The translations under genes and the position numbers were made by a program. Below are positions 18,328 to 27,073 of a stretch of DNA of 64,000 bases, piece after piece. How positions within the stretch are numbered: the first letter of the stretch is position 1; every line of letters starts with the position of its first letter. Origin of the DNA: Candidatus Thorarchaeota archaeon SMTZ1-45 (lineage in GTDB: Archaea > Asgardarchaeota > Thorarchaeia > Thorarchaeales > Thorarchaeaceae); assembly GCA_001563335.1 (NCBI GenBank), contig LRSL01000013.1, positions 1-64,000 on the forward strand, read 5' to 3'. The notes below the pieces were generated by a model, which was given only the letters and a program-made list of their open reading frames with translations, ran no database searches and was not told the origin of the DNA.

Positions 18328-18706
18328 TCAAATATCACCAAGAAGTATGTGGGATTGTGTAATGTTACTTCATAAATGAAACGCTTTGAATGCACATGTA
18401 GCGAATTAACCCTCTAATTCATACTTGTTGTCATGAAAAGACTTTAGATTTCCATTATGTTTTCAGAAATCGTGGCCCAAAAGAACTAGTATTTGGATGG
18501 CTGATTAGGGAATTATTTAATCAAATAAATTATTGAACAATCTACAAAGGGTTTATTTACTTTTTTTGTTTGCGCAGAGGTAATCGTTCGCCCGTTGAAT
18601 GATTCACCAGTGCCACAAATGACAAGGATTCTCTCCACGCCAGCGGGAATCGACGCATTCGATCTACCACAGCTCTGACCGCAGTGTCACTCATCGAGTG
18701 TGCTGC
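18328..18706 (+). promoter_or_regulatory. Upstream region and possible structured leader of tfb
   Basis: This 370 bp gap holds the argS and tfb promoters. AT-rich TATA candidates for tfb lie at 18517-18536 (ATTTAATCAAATAAATTATT) and 18549-18565. From about 18575 composition becomes much richer in GC, which suggests a leader of over 100 nt. A hairpin lies at its end: GCAG (18681) and CACTC (18688) pair with GAGTG (18696) and CTGC (18703), ending directly before the ATG at 18707. No ORF in this leader is convincing. Confidence 0.45.
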
Positions 18707-19675
18707 ATGGAGATGATTGGACTGGCCAGCAGACATTCAAAGACCCAAAAGAAGAAGGAGCACATTGGTTCGGCCAGCTATGTATGTAACGCTTGTAACT
18801 GTGTGGATGTTTATATTGACCACACTCGTGGAGAAGTGATTTGTTCTAGTTGTGGACTTGTTCTTTCAGACCATTCGATAGATATGGGTCCAGAATGGAG
18901 AGCCTTTACATCTGACGAGCAAAATGCCCGACAGCGAGTAGGAGGCCCAACAGACTGGAGCAAGTTTGACCAAGGTCTGACAACCACTATTGGTCGTCAA
19001 AATGTTGATGCATCCGGAAGAAAACTCACTTCAACAAGAAGAGCTGAAATACATCGACTTCGAAAATGGCAGATTCGTACCAAGGTGCACTCCTCTGACA
19101 AACGCAACCTTGCTGTTGCTATGACAGAACTCCACAGAATAAGCTCTCAATTGAGTATTCCATACTCGATTCGAGAAACCTCCGCCGTGATCTACAGGAA
19201 AGCCTTACGAAAGAGACTTACCCGTGGGCGTACCATTCTCGGAATGATTGCCGCTTCACTCTATCTCGCGTGTCGTGTTCATCAAGTTCCACGACCTCTT
19301 GAGGAAATCGTTGAACAGATACACATCACGCGGAAAGAACTCAGCCTTTGCGTTCGACTCATTCTTCGGTACCTAAACCTCAAGATACCCCATAGCAACC
19401 CTGCCGAGTTCGTTCACCGCTTTGGCACTGAATTAGAACTTCCAGGTGAGGCGAAAAAGAAGGCTATTGATATTCTGGAACTAGCGAGGGAGCAAAGACT
19501 CACAATCGGTAAAGATCCTAAGGGAATGGCGGCTGCAGCAATCTATGTTGCTAGTATTCTCACTGGTGCTAGACGAACCCAACTTGAGATTGCTCGAACT
19601 GCACGTGTCACTGAAGTGACCGTGAGGAACCGCTACAAAGAAATGGTTGAGAAGTTAGGAATCTCAACAACTTGA
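18707..19675 (+). CDS. tfb: Transcription initiation factor B (TFB)
   Basis: Archaeal TFIIB homologue that bridges TBP on the TATA box and RNA polymerase. It has an N-terminal zinc ribbon (CNAC...CSSCG), a B-finger/linker (GPEWRAFTSDE), and two cyclin-like repeats (about 125-210 and 225-315) with the second helix-turn-helix RTQLEIARTARVTEVTVRNRYKE that reads the BRE. GTG 18698, ATG 18707 and ATG 18713 are all possible starts; none has a well-spaced ribosome site. The total of about 320 residues is typical. A strong hairpin terminator follows. Confidence 0.93.
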   Translation: MEMIGLASRHSKTQKKKEHIGSASYVCNACNCVDVYIDHTRGEVICSSCGLVLSDHSIDMGPEWRAFTSDEQNARQRVGGPTDWSKFDQGLTTTIGRQNVDASGRKLTSTRRAEIHRLRKWQIRTKVHSSDKRNLAVAMTELHRISSQLSIPYSIRETSAVIYRKALRKRLTRGRTILGMIAASLYLACRVHQVPRPLEEIVEQIHITRKELSLCVRLILRYLNLKIPHSNPAEFVHRFGTELELPGEAKKKAIDILELAREQRLTIGKDPKGMAAAAIYVASILTGARRTQLEIARTARVTEVTVRNRYKEMVEKLGISTT

Positions 19676-19680
19676 GCTTC

Positions 19681-19711
19681 AGAGGGGGTTTCCCCCTCTT
19701 TCTTCCTTTTT
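19681..19711 (+). terminator. Terminator of tfb
   Basis: AGAGGGGG (19681-19688), a TTT loop, CCCCCTCT (19692-19699), then TTCTTCCTTTTTT. The stem is perfect over 8 bp. Confidence 0.8.
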
Positions 19712-19809
19712 TAATGTTCATCTCTTGATTTTGAGCCTATTCTCATATTCTCCCTGTCGTATATAGGCTTATCATCTTAGATTCAAAACAAAAACTAGTG
19801 AGAGGAATC

Positions 19810-20646
19810 ATGTCCACAAAGCAGTCCATACTGGGTGTCTGGCTAATTGAGCGAGGCAGTGGTAGGAATCTTGTGGCTAAATGCTACTCTGATGCAGTTA
19901 AACTGGATATGGACCTGATAGCTCCTTTTCTCTCTGCTACACATACTTTCATCGACAAAGCATCAAATGAAACTCTCAAGACTGTTGATACAGAAACAAA
20001 TCGATATGTTTGGGAGGCTAATGATCATCTTCTCTTTGTAATGGTGGTTTCCAAAGCAGCCCGTCTTGGCCACATGCGTTTTATGCTTGAATACGCATTA
20101 AATGAATTCATGAAGAAAGAGGTTCCTCCTGATTCAGATGTTGCCACTTTGTTGAAGAATTGGCATGGTGCTCCAGGCACATTCAAGAACTTTGGAAGAT
20201 TTGTTGACGAGCTTGTGACTCAATATGAGGCGACTGATGAGAGTCTTGTGGCTGGAAAATCCATGGACTGTCTTGAGGTATACAGTCATCTTTTCAGAGG
20301 CATAATGAAAGTAAAGGGTGGCAAAAAGAAGAAAGAAACCATTGTCAAACGAATGAAAGGTTTCACCGAACCTCTGCTCGACAGATATCCATTCCTACTC
20401 AAGGTTCCAATAGATATTGCTGGCATTGAAGTTCTAGACATCGATGTCAATACCGTTGCCTACCAACATCTTAGAGATTCTCTAGAGGAATTATTACGAC
20501 TACTTGGAAAGGCTGTTCGCGAGATTGTGACTCCCAAAGCATACAAGGATATGCTGTTTGATTATGTCATGCCTTATGTGAAACATGATATACAAAGACT
20601 GCAAACCTACGCAATCCTGGATGATGTTGTTAGATATCTATTCTAG
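19810..20646 (+). CDS. Probable longin-like domain protein
   Basis: About 278 residues. The first ~110 (SILGVWLIERGSGRNLVAKCY ... VWEANDHLLFVMVVSKAARLG ... MLEYALNEFM) have the alternating strand-helix pattern and phrase types of longin/adaptin small-subunit domains: GVWLI-RGSGRNL for the first hairpin and LLFVMVV for the central strand. The remaining ~165 residues are helical with a basic KVKGGKKKKE patch and are unassigned. Longin domains in Asgard archaea are candidate trafficking or GTPase-regulating components. GAGG lies 4 nt before the ATG at 19810; a GTG at 19798 is also in frame. The assignment rests on pattern only. Confidence 0.5.
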   Translation: MSTKQSILGVWLIERGSGRNLVAKCYSDAVKLDMDLIAPFLSATHTFIDKASNETLKTVDTETNRYVWEANDHLLFVMVVSKAARLGHMRFMLEYALNEFMKKEVPPDSDVATLLKNWHGAPGTFKNFGRFVDELVTQYEATDESLVAGKSMDCLEVYSHLFRGIMKVKGGKKKKETIVKRMKGFTEPLLDRYPFLLKVPIDIAGIEVLDIDVNTVAYQHLRDSLEELLRLLGKAVREIVTPKAYKDMLFDYVMPYVKHDIQRLQTYAILDDVVRYLF

Positions 20647-21987
20647 TCACTTTTCAAGGACAATGAGAGCTCTTTGAACTACTTGTCCCCTCTTTCTCTC
20701 TGGGATCGATTCTCGACCAGGTCTAATTTTCAAACGGGCATCAATATCCTTCCGACTCACGATTAAATCGCTGGGCAACATCTTATAGAGTGATACTCCC
20801 GTATCTCTAGTTAAATCACTGAATTTTATTGAAATAGATTCTTTCTCTGTCCGAATCACAGGAATTGTCATTGCTATGCGACCATCAGGTCGTAGTATCT
20901 TAGAGATCTGTTTGAGTACTTGAAGATAAAGCATTGTGAGTTCTTTGATTGTTTCTTCTGCTTCATCTCTTTTGGGTGGCTTCTTGAAGATTGGTCCAAG
21001 AATTGGCTCAAAGGCTACTGCATCCACCTGTTTCTTGACAAATGATGATAACTCTCTTGAGTCGCCAATGAGAATATTATAGTCTAGTTTCTCTCCAAGG
21101 TCCTTTTCAAGCCATTTCATATTTGATCTAGCGCCTTGGACCTGATCCCCATCGATATCAACACCTATACACCTCATTCCTAGGATTGCAGCCTCCATGA
21201 GGATTGTTCCAGTCCCGCAGAAAGGATCTAGAACTATGTCGCCTGGTCTAGCTCCAGAGAGGTTGAGCAGAGTTCGACAGATTTTCGGACTCGTGCTGAT
21301 TTCAGCTGAAACAAATGGTCTTGATTCATCCCTATACTGTTGCAACATAGAATCATAGACGACATTGGTTCGTGCAATGTATAGTTTTGTTTCTGAGAAT
21401 ACTGCTAGAACCTCAGCATTAGGCGGAGTAAGTAATGCATTTCGAGCAATTGATTTAGGCCAGAGCGCAATATTCAATCTGTCCCTTACTCTTCTATCTG
21501 GTTCATCGTAGGCATAATAGTCTGCTCTTCTTGCCCCGTTCTCAATAAGGAGTTTCTTTACTTGATCATTCAGTCCCCGAGTGAACCTTCTGAAATTGAT
21601 TGGAAATCCTCCATCTACGATAGGATAGGTACTGATCCCAAATCTGACCTTCTTCCCCTTGACTTTTGGCCACACGATTTTGAGCCAAGGACATTTGTTA
21701 ATCTCCTTCAATGAATCCTTGCTTGCAGCCTTCTTAGCCGGATAAGCTTTCAATGGGATGTCTATATCATATTCCCAGATGACCCTACCAATTTTGAAAC
21801 AACCTCCAAGAGCAGACTGCATATCTATAATCTGGTCTGCGTCGAGTTGTTGTCTAACTTCAATGACTGCAGCATTTCTTGAATGGTCCACAAGGACTCC
21901 ATCAAACCCTCTGTCCTGAATATAGGTTAGGAGTTCAGCTATGCTGAGTAACCAATTCGAACCAAGTACTAATGCAAACTTTGTCAT
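20647..21987 (-). CDS. THUMP-less Trm11/UPF0020-like RNA methylase
   Basis: SAM-dependent N-methyltransferase related to Trm11/Trm-G10 of tRNA modification. The 446 residues have an N-terminal substrate domain (about 1-190) and a Rossmann methylase domain with motif I VLDPFCGTGTILMEA (about 252-266) and acidic motif II (GVDID). The usual motif IV D/N-PP-Y is replaced by FEPILGP; a TEPYLGP variant occurs in one archaeal branch of this family, so activity may persist. It overlaps the next gene upstream by 4 bp (ATGA), so the two are cotranscribed. Confidence 0.8.
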   Translation of the reverse strand: MTKFALVLGSNWLLSIAELLTYIQDRGFDGVLVDHSRNAAVIEVRQQLDADQIIDMQSALGGCFKIGRVIWEYDIDIPLKAYPAKKAASKDSLKEINKCPWLKIVWPKVKGKKVRFGISTYPIVDGGFPINFRRFTRGLNDQVKKLLIENGARRADYYAYDEPDRRVRDRLNIALWPKSIARNALLTPPNAEVLAVFSETKLYIARTNVVYDSMLQQYRDESRPFVSAEISTSPKICRTLLNLSGARPGDIVLDPFCGTGTILMEAAILGMRCIGVDIDGDQVQGARSNMKWLEKDLGEKLDYNILIGDSRELSSFVKKQVDAVAFEPILGPIFKKPPKRDEAEETIKELTMLYLQVLKQISKILRPDGRIAMTIPVIRTEKESISIKFSDLTRDTGVSLYKMLPSDLIVSRKDIDARLKIRPGRESIPERKRGQVVQRALIVLEK

Positions 21988-22829
21988 TTACTTCCTTTCT
22001 CCAACTCTTCAAAGAGGAACTTGGCGTAGAGTGCCCCCTGAAGTGGATTTGTAGATTCACTTATGAACGTAGGTTTGTATCCACATTCTTGAACAATCTC
22101 TACCAATGGAAGTATGTCCGGTCCCCACTCTTCTCCCAGCGGCCGATGAGCTACTTCACCTTTTCCAGTGAATGAAATTCCACTGATATGAAAATGCATG
22201 TTGTCAACAAAAAGTTCTCCCAATTCATCCTCAAAGCGATTCAAGACTTTGAGGTAGCTCTCTCTATCATTAATTTCTCCTTGACTTCTTGCATATAGGT
22301 GCGCCCAATCAATTGTTGGGATGCATCCATCCACCTCTTGACATAAACGAATGACCTGTTCTAAAGATCCGTATGCCGATAGTTTGCCTGCAACTTCAGG
22401 AGCCAGAAGTGCACCTCCACCCAAATCTCCTGCTGTTTGCCAGACGCTTTTCAACCCCTCTCTGATCACTGTATGAGCTTCAATCTCTCCTAATCCACCT
22501 AGGGACCCTGGATGAAACACAATTCGTTTCACATTCATCAGAGGGGCAAACTTGAGCGCTTTGATTAACCTCTTCTTCGATGATTCACGAATTCGAGAGG
22601 TTTTAGACGCGAGACTGATGTAGTATGCCGCATGAAGGCTCATGCTAACTCCTGATTCTTTTGCGAGCTTACCAATCAATCTAGCCTTTTCATCTTTGGT
22701 CTGCAATCCGTAAACTGCTGCATATTCAAGAGCGTCCATTCCTGCTTCTCTGAGGATTGTAAAAACACGTTGCACATTCCCTCGTGCTTCATTCGGATAC
22801 CCTGCCGGACCAAACAGAACCTTATTCAT
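21984..22829 (-). CDS. Endonuclease IV-like TIM-barrel protein
   Basis: A 281-residue xylose isomerase-like TIM barrel related to AP endonuclease family 2 (Nfo), which cuts DNA at abasic sites using three metals. Visible metal-site motifs include SLHAAYYI, VFHPGSLGG, APEV, TIDWAHLYAR and MHFHISG, in the expected order. It ends with FISESTNPLQGALYAKF. It starts at ATG 22829 and is the first gene of a pair with the RNA methylase (ATGA overlap). Confidence 0.85.
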   Translation of the reverse strand: MNKVLFGPAGYPNEARGNVQRVFTILREAGMDALEYAAVYGLQTKDEKARLIGKLAKESGVSMSLHAAYYISLASKTSRIRESSKKRLIKALKFAPLMNVKRIVFHPGSLGGLGEIEAHTVIREGLKSVWQTAGDLGGGALLAPEVAGKLSAYGSLEQVIRLCQEVDGCIPTIDWAHLYARSQGEINDRESYLKVLNRFEDELGELFVDNMHFHISGISFTGKGEVAHRPLGEEWGPDILPLVEIVQECGYKPTFISESTNPLQGALYAKFLFEELEKGSK

Positions 22830-22876
22830 AACTTGACCTCTACACTACTTGCGATACTGATGAAATAAGAGTAATT

Positions 22877-22910
22877 GGTTGTGCAGAACATTGTCCACAA
22901 GTCTTTAATT
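22877..22910 (+). promoter_or_regulatory. Inverted repeat before a TATA-like box, ubiA promoter
   Basis: GGTTGTGCAGA starts at 22877. TTGTG (22879-22883) and CACAA (22896-22900) form an inverted pair with a 12 nt spacer, followed by CTTTAATT. The same GGTTGTGCAGA start and CACAA arm occur at 26044-26068. Confidence 0.45.
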
Positions 22911-22945
22911 GAAGCTTTCTCTGGACAGCTTGGTAGAACAGTACT

Positions 22946-23887
22946 ATGACAGAAATCTCGCCTGAAGCAGGAAAAACCAAGCGTTTCTATCCAATGGCAT
23001 TTCTCTCAATTATCAGACCTCAGAATTGTATCATCGGTGGTCTCACAGTCATTGCTGGAGTGGCTATGGCTTATCGAATGGCTCAAGTTGGTAGTGGCAT
23101 CACTGATTACCTGCATCTCTTCATTTATGGTTATATCACCTATTTCTTTGTGGCTGCAGGTGGTAATGTGGTGAATGACATTTTTGACATCGAGGTTGAC
23201 AAGATAAATCGCCCACATCGTGCATTACCCAGTGGGAGAATGACTGTTAAGCAAGCATGGGCATATGTGGTTTTTTTGAGTATGACTGGACTCCTGTTTG
23301 CGATCTTGACCGGTCCGTATAGCGCATTGATTGTTTTCTGTTTCCTAGTAATAGGCTATCTTTATGCCGCCAAGGTAAAAGCACTAGGACTTGCGGGTAA
23401 TTTCATGGTCGCATTCTCTTTTGCTTTTGGAATCTTATATGGTGCATTTGCCTACGGCGAAACTATTGGATTGCCATTGACCAATGCAATCCCGCTTCCA
23501 CATTGGCTCTTCTTCTTTACGGCTTTCTTAATATTACAAGCTCGAGAAACTATCAAAGGTGCTGAAGACGTTGAAGGTGATCGAGCGAGAGATGTCCGCA
23601 CAATCGCTAGGATTTACGGATATAATGTTGCCGCAGCAGTTTCTGGAGCCTTAAACTTCATTGGAGTCTTTAGCTATGTACTAATATGGGTCTGGGGGTT
23701 TGCGAGTTGGGATTTGTGGCCATTACTTCTTCTAGGGATGGGTGTTGTATTAGGAGCTGGAGTTGCTCCGCTGACAGGACCAGATAATAAAAGGGCACTT
23801 CTTATTGGCAGTACCTTAGATAAAATTGGTGCTCTGGTGGGTCTAATTGCCTTCATAATAATTTCACTCTATGGGGTAGCAATTTAA
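22946..23887 (+). CDS. UbiA prenyltransferase, probably digeranylgeranylglyceryl phosphate synthase
   Basis: Integral membrane prenyltransferase. In archaea this branch adds the second geranylgeranyl chain in ether-lipid synthesis. The 313 residues have about eight or nine membrane helices and both aspartate motifs: NDIFDIEVDKINRPHRALPSG (NDxxDxxxD, near residues 76-84) and EDVEGDRARD (near 210). The NRPHRALPSG block is characteristic of archaeal DGGGP synthases. It starts at ATG 22946 and overlaps the convergent Yip1-like gene by 4 bp. Other UbiA substrates such as quinone rings are possible. Confidence 0.85.
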   Translation: MTEISPEAGKTKRFYPMAFLSIIRPQNCIIGGLTVIAGVAMAYRMAQVGSGITDYLHLFIYGYITYFFVAAGGNVVNDIFDIEVDKINRPHRALPSGRMTVKQAWAYVVFLSMTGLLFAILTGPYSALIVFCFLVIGYLYAAKVKALGLAGNFMVAFSFAFGILYGAFAYGETIGLPLTNAIPLPHWLFFFTAFLILQARETIKGAEDVEGDRARDVRTIARIYGYNVAAAVSGALNFIGVFSYVLIWVWGFASWDLWPLLLLGMGVVLGAGVAPLTGPDNKRALLIGSTLDKIGALVGLIAFIIISLYGVAI

Positions 23888-24717
23888 TGGACCTGCCAAA
23901 ATGTCCACACTAGGACAATCACGCATGCTATTGCTACTAATGCTGCCCATAAGGTCGAAGTATCATGAGCCTCTCTAATTCCGAATATCAATAAATAACC
24001 AGTCCAAAGGAACGCACCAGTTGTCATGATGTCTATTGTGAACCAAATACCTGAAGTATATGCCCAGTTAAGAAACTCTGGAGTGAGAATTGCTAGAGAC
24101 CCTGGATCAAAGTTGATTACAGTACCATATGCTGGAAATGCAAAGAGAACTACTAATAGCGCAACCAATCGCACAAGAATCACTGGCATCATGCTGTATC
24201 CCACGACTGAAAGCGTCTTCATCTTACCTCCTGTACCACCAGTCAGCTTGAATGCAAAGTGTGCAAATGCAGTTCCAACAATCAAATAGACGAGTCCAAT
24301 CATGATACTAGGCATCATTCCCACAAGTGCGACAATCCATGCCATTCCTCCTTGAGGGCTCAATAGTAAGTTGGCTGGTCCAATCTCCCCACTAGTTGCA
24401 TTTACTATGACATTGGTTGTAATTTTGGAGGATAATGATAGAAAGAGTCCTGCAATAATCAGGGCATTTATCACGATTATCATAAATGGTCCTGCTGAAT
24501 CAGGTCTCTGTCCTATGTCTCTATAAGTGGCTCCTGGTCTTCTGATTACTCCCCACATTCTTTCGCGGGTCCCCATGAATTTGACTTCCGGAGACTCTGG
24601 TCTCTTCAAGATTGGTAGAATCCGCTCAAGGGTTTCTTCTGCAATCGTTTCTTTGCAGACTGGACAGGTGGTTGCATCAGCCGGAACTGGGCTGTCACAG
24701 AATTCACAGCGCCGCAC
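23884..24717 (-). CDS. Zinc-ribbon Yip1-like membrane protein
   Basis: 277 residues. The N-terminus is a zinc ribbon (CEFC ... CPVC, about residues 4-22), followed by a linker and about five hydrophobic helices from residue 75 on. The segment RMWGVIRRPGATYRDIGQRPD before the first helix is the usual entry to a Yip1 domain. In eukaryotes Yip1 proteins recruit Rab GTPases to membranes; prokaryotic members have no defined role. The start is GTG at 24717. Confidence 0.75.
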   Translation of the reverse strand: MRRCEFCDSPVPADATTCPVCKETIAEETLERILPILKRPESPEVKFMGTRERMWGVIRRPGATYRDIGQRPDSAGPFMIIVINALIIAGLFLSLSSKITTNVIVNATSGEIGPANLLLSPQGGMAWIVALVGMMPSIMIGLVYLIVGTAFAHFAFKLTGGTGGKMKTLSVVGYSMMPVILVRLVALLVVLFAFPAYGTVINFDPGSLAILTPEFLNWAYTSGIWFTIDIMTTGAFLWTGYLLIFGIREAHDTSTLWAALVAIACVIVLVWTFWQVH

Positions 24718-24798
24718 GATTAATCATCTCTAAAGGGGTGACGTACAGGATAAACTGTCGTGCCTTTCTATTTAAGCGAATTCCAGCTAAGTATATGT

Positions 24799-25452
24799 TC
24801 ACCACATACCAAAGCTTTTGAAAATACCAGTTTTGTGTACAATAATGAATGGAATCAATGCATCCCACATACTCTGGAATGCGTTAAGAATAATCGCATA
24901 GCTTAGGATGAATTCAACTGTCAGGAACGGCATTGCAATGGCTCCATATATGAGATTGATTGGAACCATTAGTAAAAGCCGGAGAATAAAAGCTGAGAGC
25001 ATTAACGTCCCATAAAATCTTGGTCTGGATAAGGACTCCCCTCTTGATTCGTTTCCCAATCTACGCACACCAAGCCATGGAACCAGAATCATTGGCAAAG
25101 TAGCTAATATTTTGAATATTGGTCCAATTGCTGTTGGGTCATATAGGAATAATCCGAATGTACCAGCAAATGCACTAAGCATCCCTACCCAATAACCACC
25201 TAACAGGAACGCAATAATCCAAAATATTGAAACTGGATCAAAGAGAGCTATCCCCCACCCTGGTATTCTGGGAACAATGGACGCTATTGGCGCAACAGCT
25301 ATGGAGAGCGCAGCCAATACGCTTGCTGTTACGATCTTCTTTACCTTCTCAGCGCTTTCTGAAGTCTTTGTGAGGTCCATGTCATCACGAACCTCATCCT
25401 TTACAGTCTGATCCGGTACTCTGGGGGTTCCATGGGTGGTAATGTCGACCAT
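24799..25452 (-). CDS. ECF-type transporter S-component-like membrane protein
   Basis: 217 residues with a polar N-terminus (about 40) and six predicted membrane helices. The layout (IVTASVLAALSIAVAP, LFDPVSIFWIIAFLLGGYWVGMLSAFAGTFGLFLYDP, a loop, then NAFQSMWDALIPFIIV) matches substrate-binding S components of ECF vitamin/metal importers. No substrate can be read from sequence. No dedicated EcfA or EcfT lies alongside; the only energising module in the window is cbiQ-cbiO at 55565. Confidence 0.7.
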   Translation of the reverse strand: MVDITTHGTPRVPDQTVKDEVRDDMDLTKTSESAEKVKKIVTASVLAALSIAVAPIASIVPRIPGWGIALFDPVSIFWIIAFLLGGYWVGMLSAFAGTFGLFLYDPTAIGPIFKILATLPMILVPWLGVRRLGNESRGESLSRPRFYGTLMLSAFILRLLLMVPINLIYGAIAMPFLTVEFILSYAIILNAFQSMWDALIPFIIVHKTGIFKSFGMW

Positions 25453-25525
25453 GCTCTTGGAGCCTTGGGTCCGTACTTATTAATTTACCCATAAAACACT
25501 AACTACCCAAAAATGAGTAAACCTC

Positions 25526-25981
25526 CTATGTCAGATCGTCTAAGAGTCTCTCGTTCCTTCCTGGGAAATCCTCAGATGATGCGGGTCTGAATCTAGGTCT
25601 CCTCATCATTTGAAGCAGTTTTCTTGTTGGTTCTAACCAGTCAGGATTAATTCTCCATTCAGCCCAGTCAATACCTGATGTTAATGAGGTTCTACTCAGA
25701 ATCAATCTTGATGCTACCAATTCATTCATTCCATTCAATATGGTGCCAATCGTGACTGCACCCACAATAGGCCTTTCTTGACGTGCCGCTCTCAGGAGGT
25801 CTGCTGTTGTGACCCAATTACCATCTTCAATGAGAACTTTCAATACTCTCGATCTGACAGGATCTGATTCAATTGCACCTTTCAGAGGCGCTAGATTTAT
25901 CGGTTGAAGTCTTCGAGTAGTTGATTCTGGTCTTGACCAAGCATCTGAATCGTGGTCTTTATGGAATGAACTAAAATCCAT
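25526..25981 (-). CDS. Probable winged-helix protein of unknown function
   Basis: 151 residues. The middle part (about 35-115: DPVRSRVLKVLIEDGNWVTTADLLRAAR ... GTILNGMNELVASRLILSR) has a winged helix-turn-helix pattern. The ends are polar and arginine-rich, probably disordered. It is divergent from another winged-helix gene at 26105. I do not recognise a specific family. Confidence 0.65.
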   Translation of the reverse strand: MDFSSFHKDHDSDAWSRPESTTRRLQPINLAPLKGAIESDPVRSRVLKVLIEDGNWVTTADLLRAARQERPIVGAVTIGTILNGMNELVASRLILSRTSLTSGIDWAEWRINPDWLEPTRKLLQMMRRPRFRPASSEDFPGRNERLLDDLT

Positions 25982-26043
25982 ACTAGTGCACCATTCTTTC
26001 CTCGAGTCTAATCCTTTTGAAACACAGTATTATCCCAAATTTC

Positions 26044-26076
26044 GGTTGTGCAGATACCTTACACAACCCTTTAAAG
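26044..26076 (+). promoter_or_regulatory. Operator-like inverted repeat at the promoter of the regulator-ECF-hypB genes
   Basis: GGTTGTG (26044-26050) and CACAACC (26062-26068) form a perfect 7 bp inverted repeat with an 11 nt spacer. It abuts the TATA-like CTTTAAAG (26070-26077). The regulator encoded at 26105 would be the natural binder. Confidence 0.55.
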
Positions 26077-26104
26077 CATCTGTACTCTTGTGCTATTGAT
26101 TGTG

Positions 26105-26482
26105 ATGAGTGTACGGGAGCCTTTGGTTGGACTGTTTAGTAAAAGTTTCGAAAAACCATCTGATTTGTTATGTTGTGCATTTGGACTTCGAAATAGTGAG
26201 ATCGATACGTACTTTTCTTTAATGGATGGTCCAAAAACAGTCGAGCAGATTAGCGAGATTATCGGAAAAGACAGAAGCACTGTTCAACGGGTGTTGAACA
26301 AACTTCTCAATAAGAATCTAGTTGAACGTACAACACATTTCATAGATAGAGGCGGATATTATTATGAATATAGCGCGAAATCATCTGAAAAAGTAAGAAA
26401 GGAGATTCTGTCTCAATTAGATGAATGGTATGAAGCAACCAAAAGCTTCTTGTTACGAAGCTGGCCGCAGACGCCTCAGTAA
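26105..26482 (+). CDS. TrmB/MarR-like winged-helix transcription regulator
   Basis: 125 residues from ATG 26105 (a GTG at 26090 would add five). The core SEIDTYFSLMDGPKTVEQISEIIGKDRSTVQRVLNKLLNKNLVER (about 35-80) is a winged helix of the TrmB/sugar-specific type, followed by a wing and a helix for dimerisation. The TATA box at 26070 would give an almost leaderless transcript. Genes for an ECF S component and HypB follow within 25 and 7 bp. A role in controlling them, perhaps in response to metal, is inferred. Confidence 0.75.
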   Translation: MSVREPLVGLFSKSFEKPSDLLCCAFGLRNSEIDTYFSLMDGPKTVEQISEIIGKDRSTVQRVLNKLLNKNLVERTTHFIDRGGYYYEYSAKSSEKVRKEILSQLDEWYEATKSFLLRSWPQTPQ

Positions 26483-26506
26483 TCTTACTACCTGAGGCAG
26501 TCTTTG

Positions 26507-27067
26507 ATGTCGATAATACCAGTGAAGTCAAACACAATTGCACTTACCACTCTTGCAATGATTGCAGCAGTAGGCATCGTAGTAAGATATGCAGTTCAGA
26601 TACCAATTATCCCGAATGCAGTTGTTCTGACTCCTGGATTTATGTTTTCAATTCTAGCAGGCATAGTTGGAGGAATACCTGGAGGAGCTATCGTTGGAGC
26701 TATTATTGGAGCCTCAGGGGCTCTATCAGGTACAGAAATGCCTCTTCTGCCCATGTTTGGTAACATATGTCTAGGAATTGGTTCTGGTTATGCTATCTAC
26801 TTTGCTAATCGAGATGACGCAAAATACTATGCCCTGGTAATTCTTGGTAGCGGGTTGATTGGTGGTTTCATGCCCACAATAACTGTATTCTCCTCCTTTG
26901 TTGATCCATTTATTATCAATCTGATTGCAGCATCTATTGATATGATCCAAGCATTTCTTTGGGCAGTCATTGGACTTTTTATTGAGAAGACAATCATCCG
27001 CCCGATAGCTGGGCAATATCTTTACTCAGATGGTAAAATTCGAGAACTAAGTGAAAAGGAAGTCTAG
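26507..27067 (+). CDS. ECF-type transporter S component
   Basis: 186 residues with five or six membrane helices: TIALTTLAMIAAVGIVVRYAV, a glycine-rich segment (ILAGIVGGIPGGAIVGAIIGASGALSG) and a C-terminal helix before IEKTI. The pattern fits S components that bind a small nutrient and share an EcfT/EcfA engine. Position directly before hypB suggests a metal or cofactor related to nickel enzymes, but the substrate is unknown. GAGG lies 9 nt before the ATG. Confidence 0.7.
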   Translation: MSIIPVKSNTIALTTLAMIAAVGIVVRYAVQIPIIPNAVVLTPGFMFSILAGIVGGIPGGAIVGAIIGASGALSGTEMPLLPMFGNICLGIGSGYAIYFANRDDAKYYALVILGSGLIGGFMPTITVFSSFVDPFIINLIAASIDMIQAFLWAVIGLFIEKTIIRPIAGQYLYSDGKIRELSEKEV

Positions 27068-27073
27068 TACAAT

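Noticed and set aside
18575..18697. Possible pseudogene or small ORF upstream of tfb
   Set aside because: All three forward frames contain early stops and no protein motif; a transcribed leader is the simpler reading.
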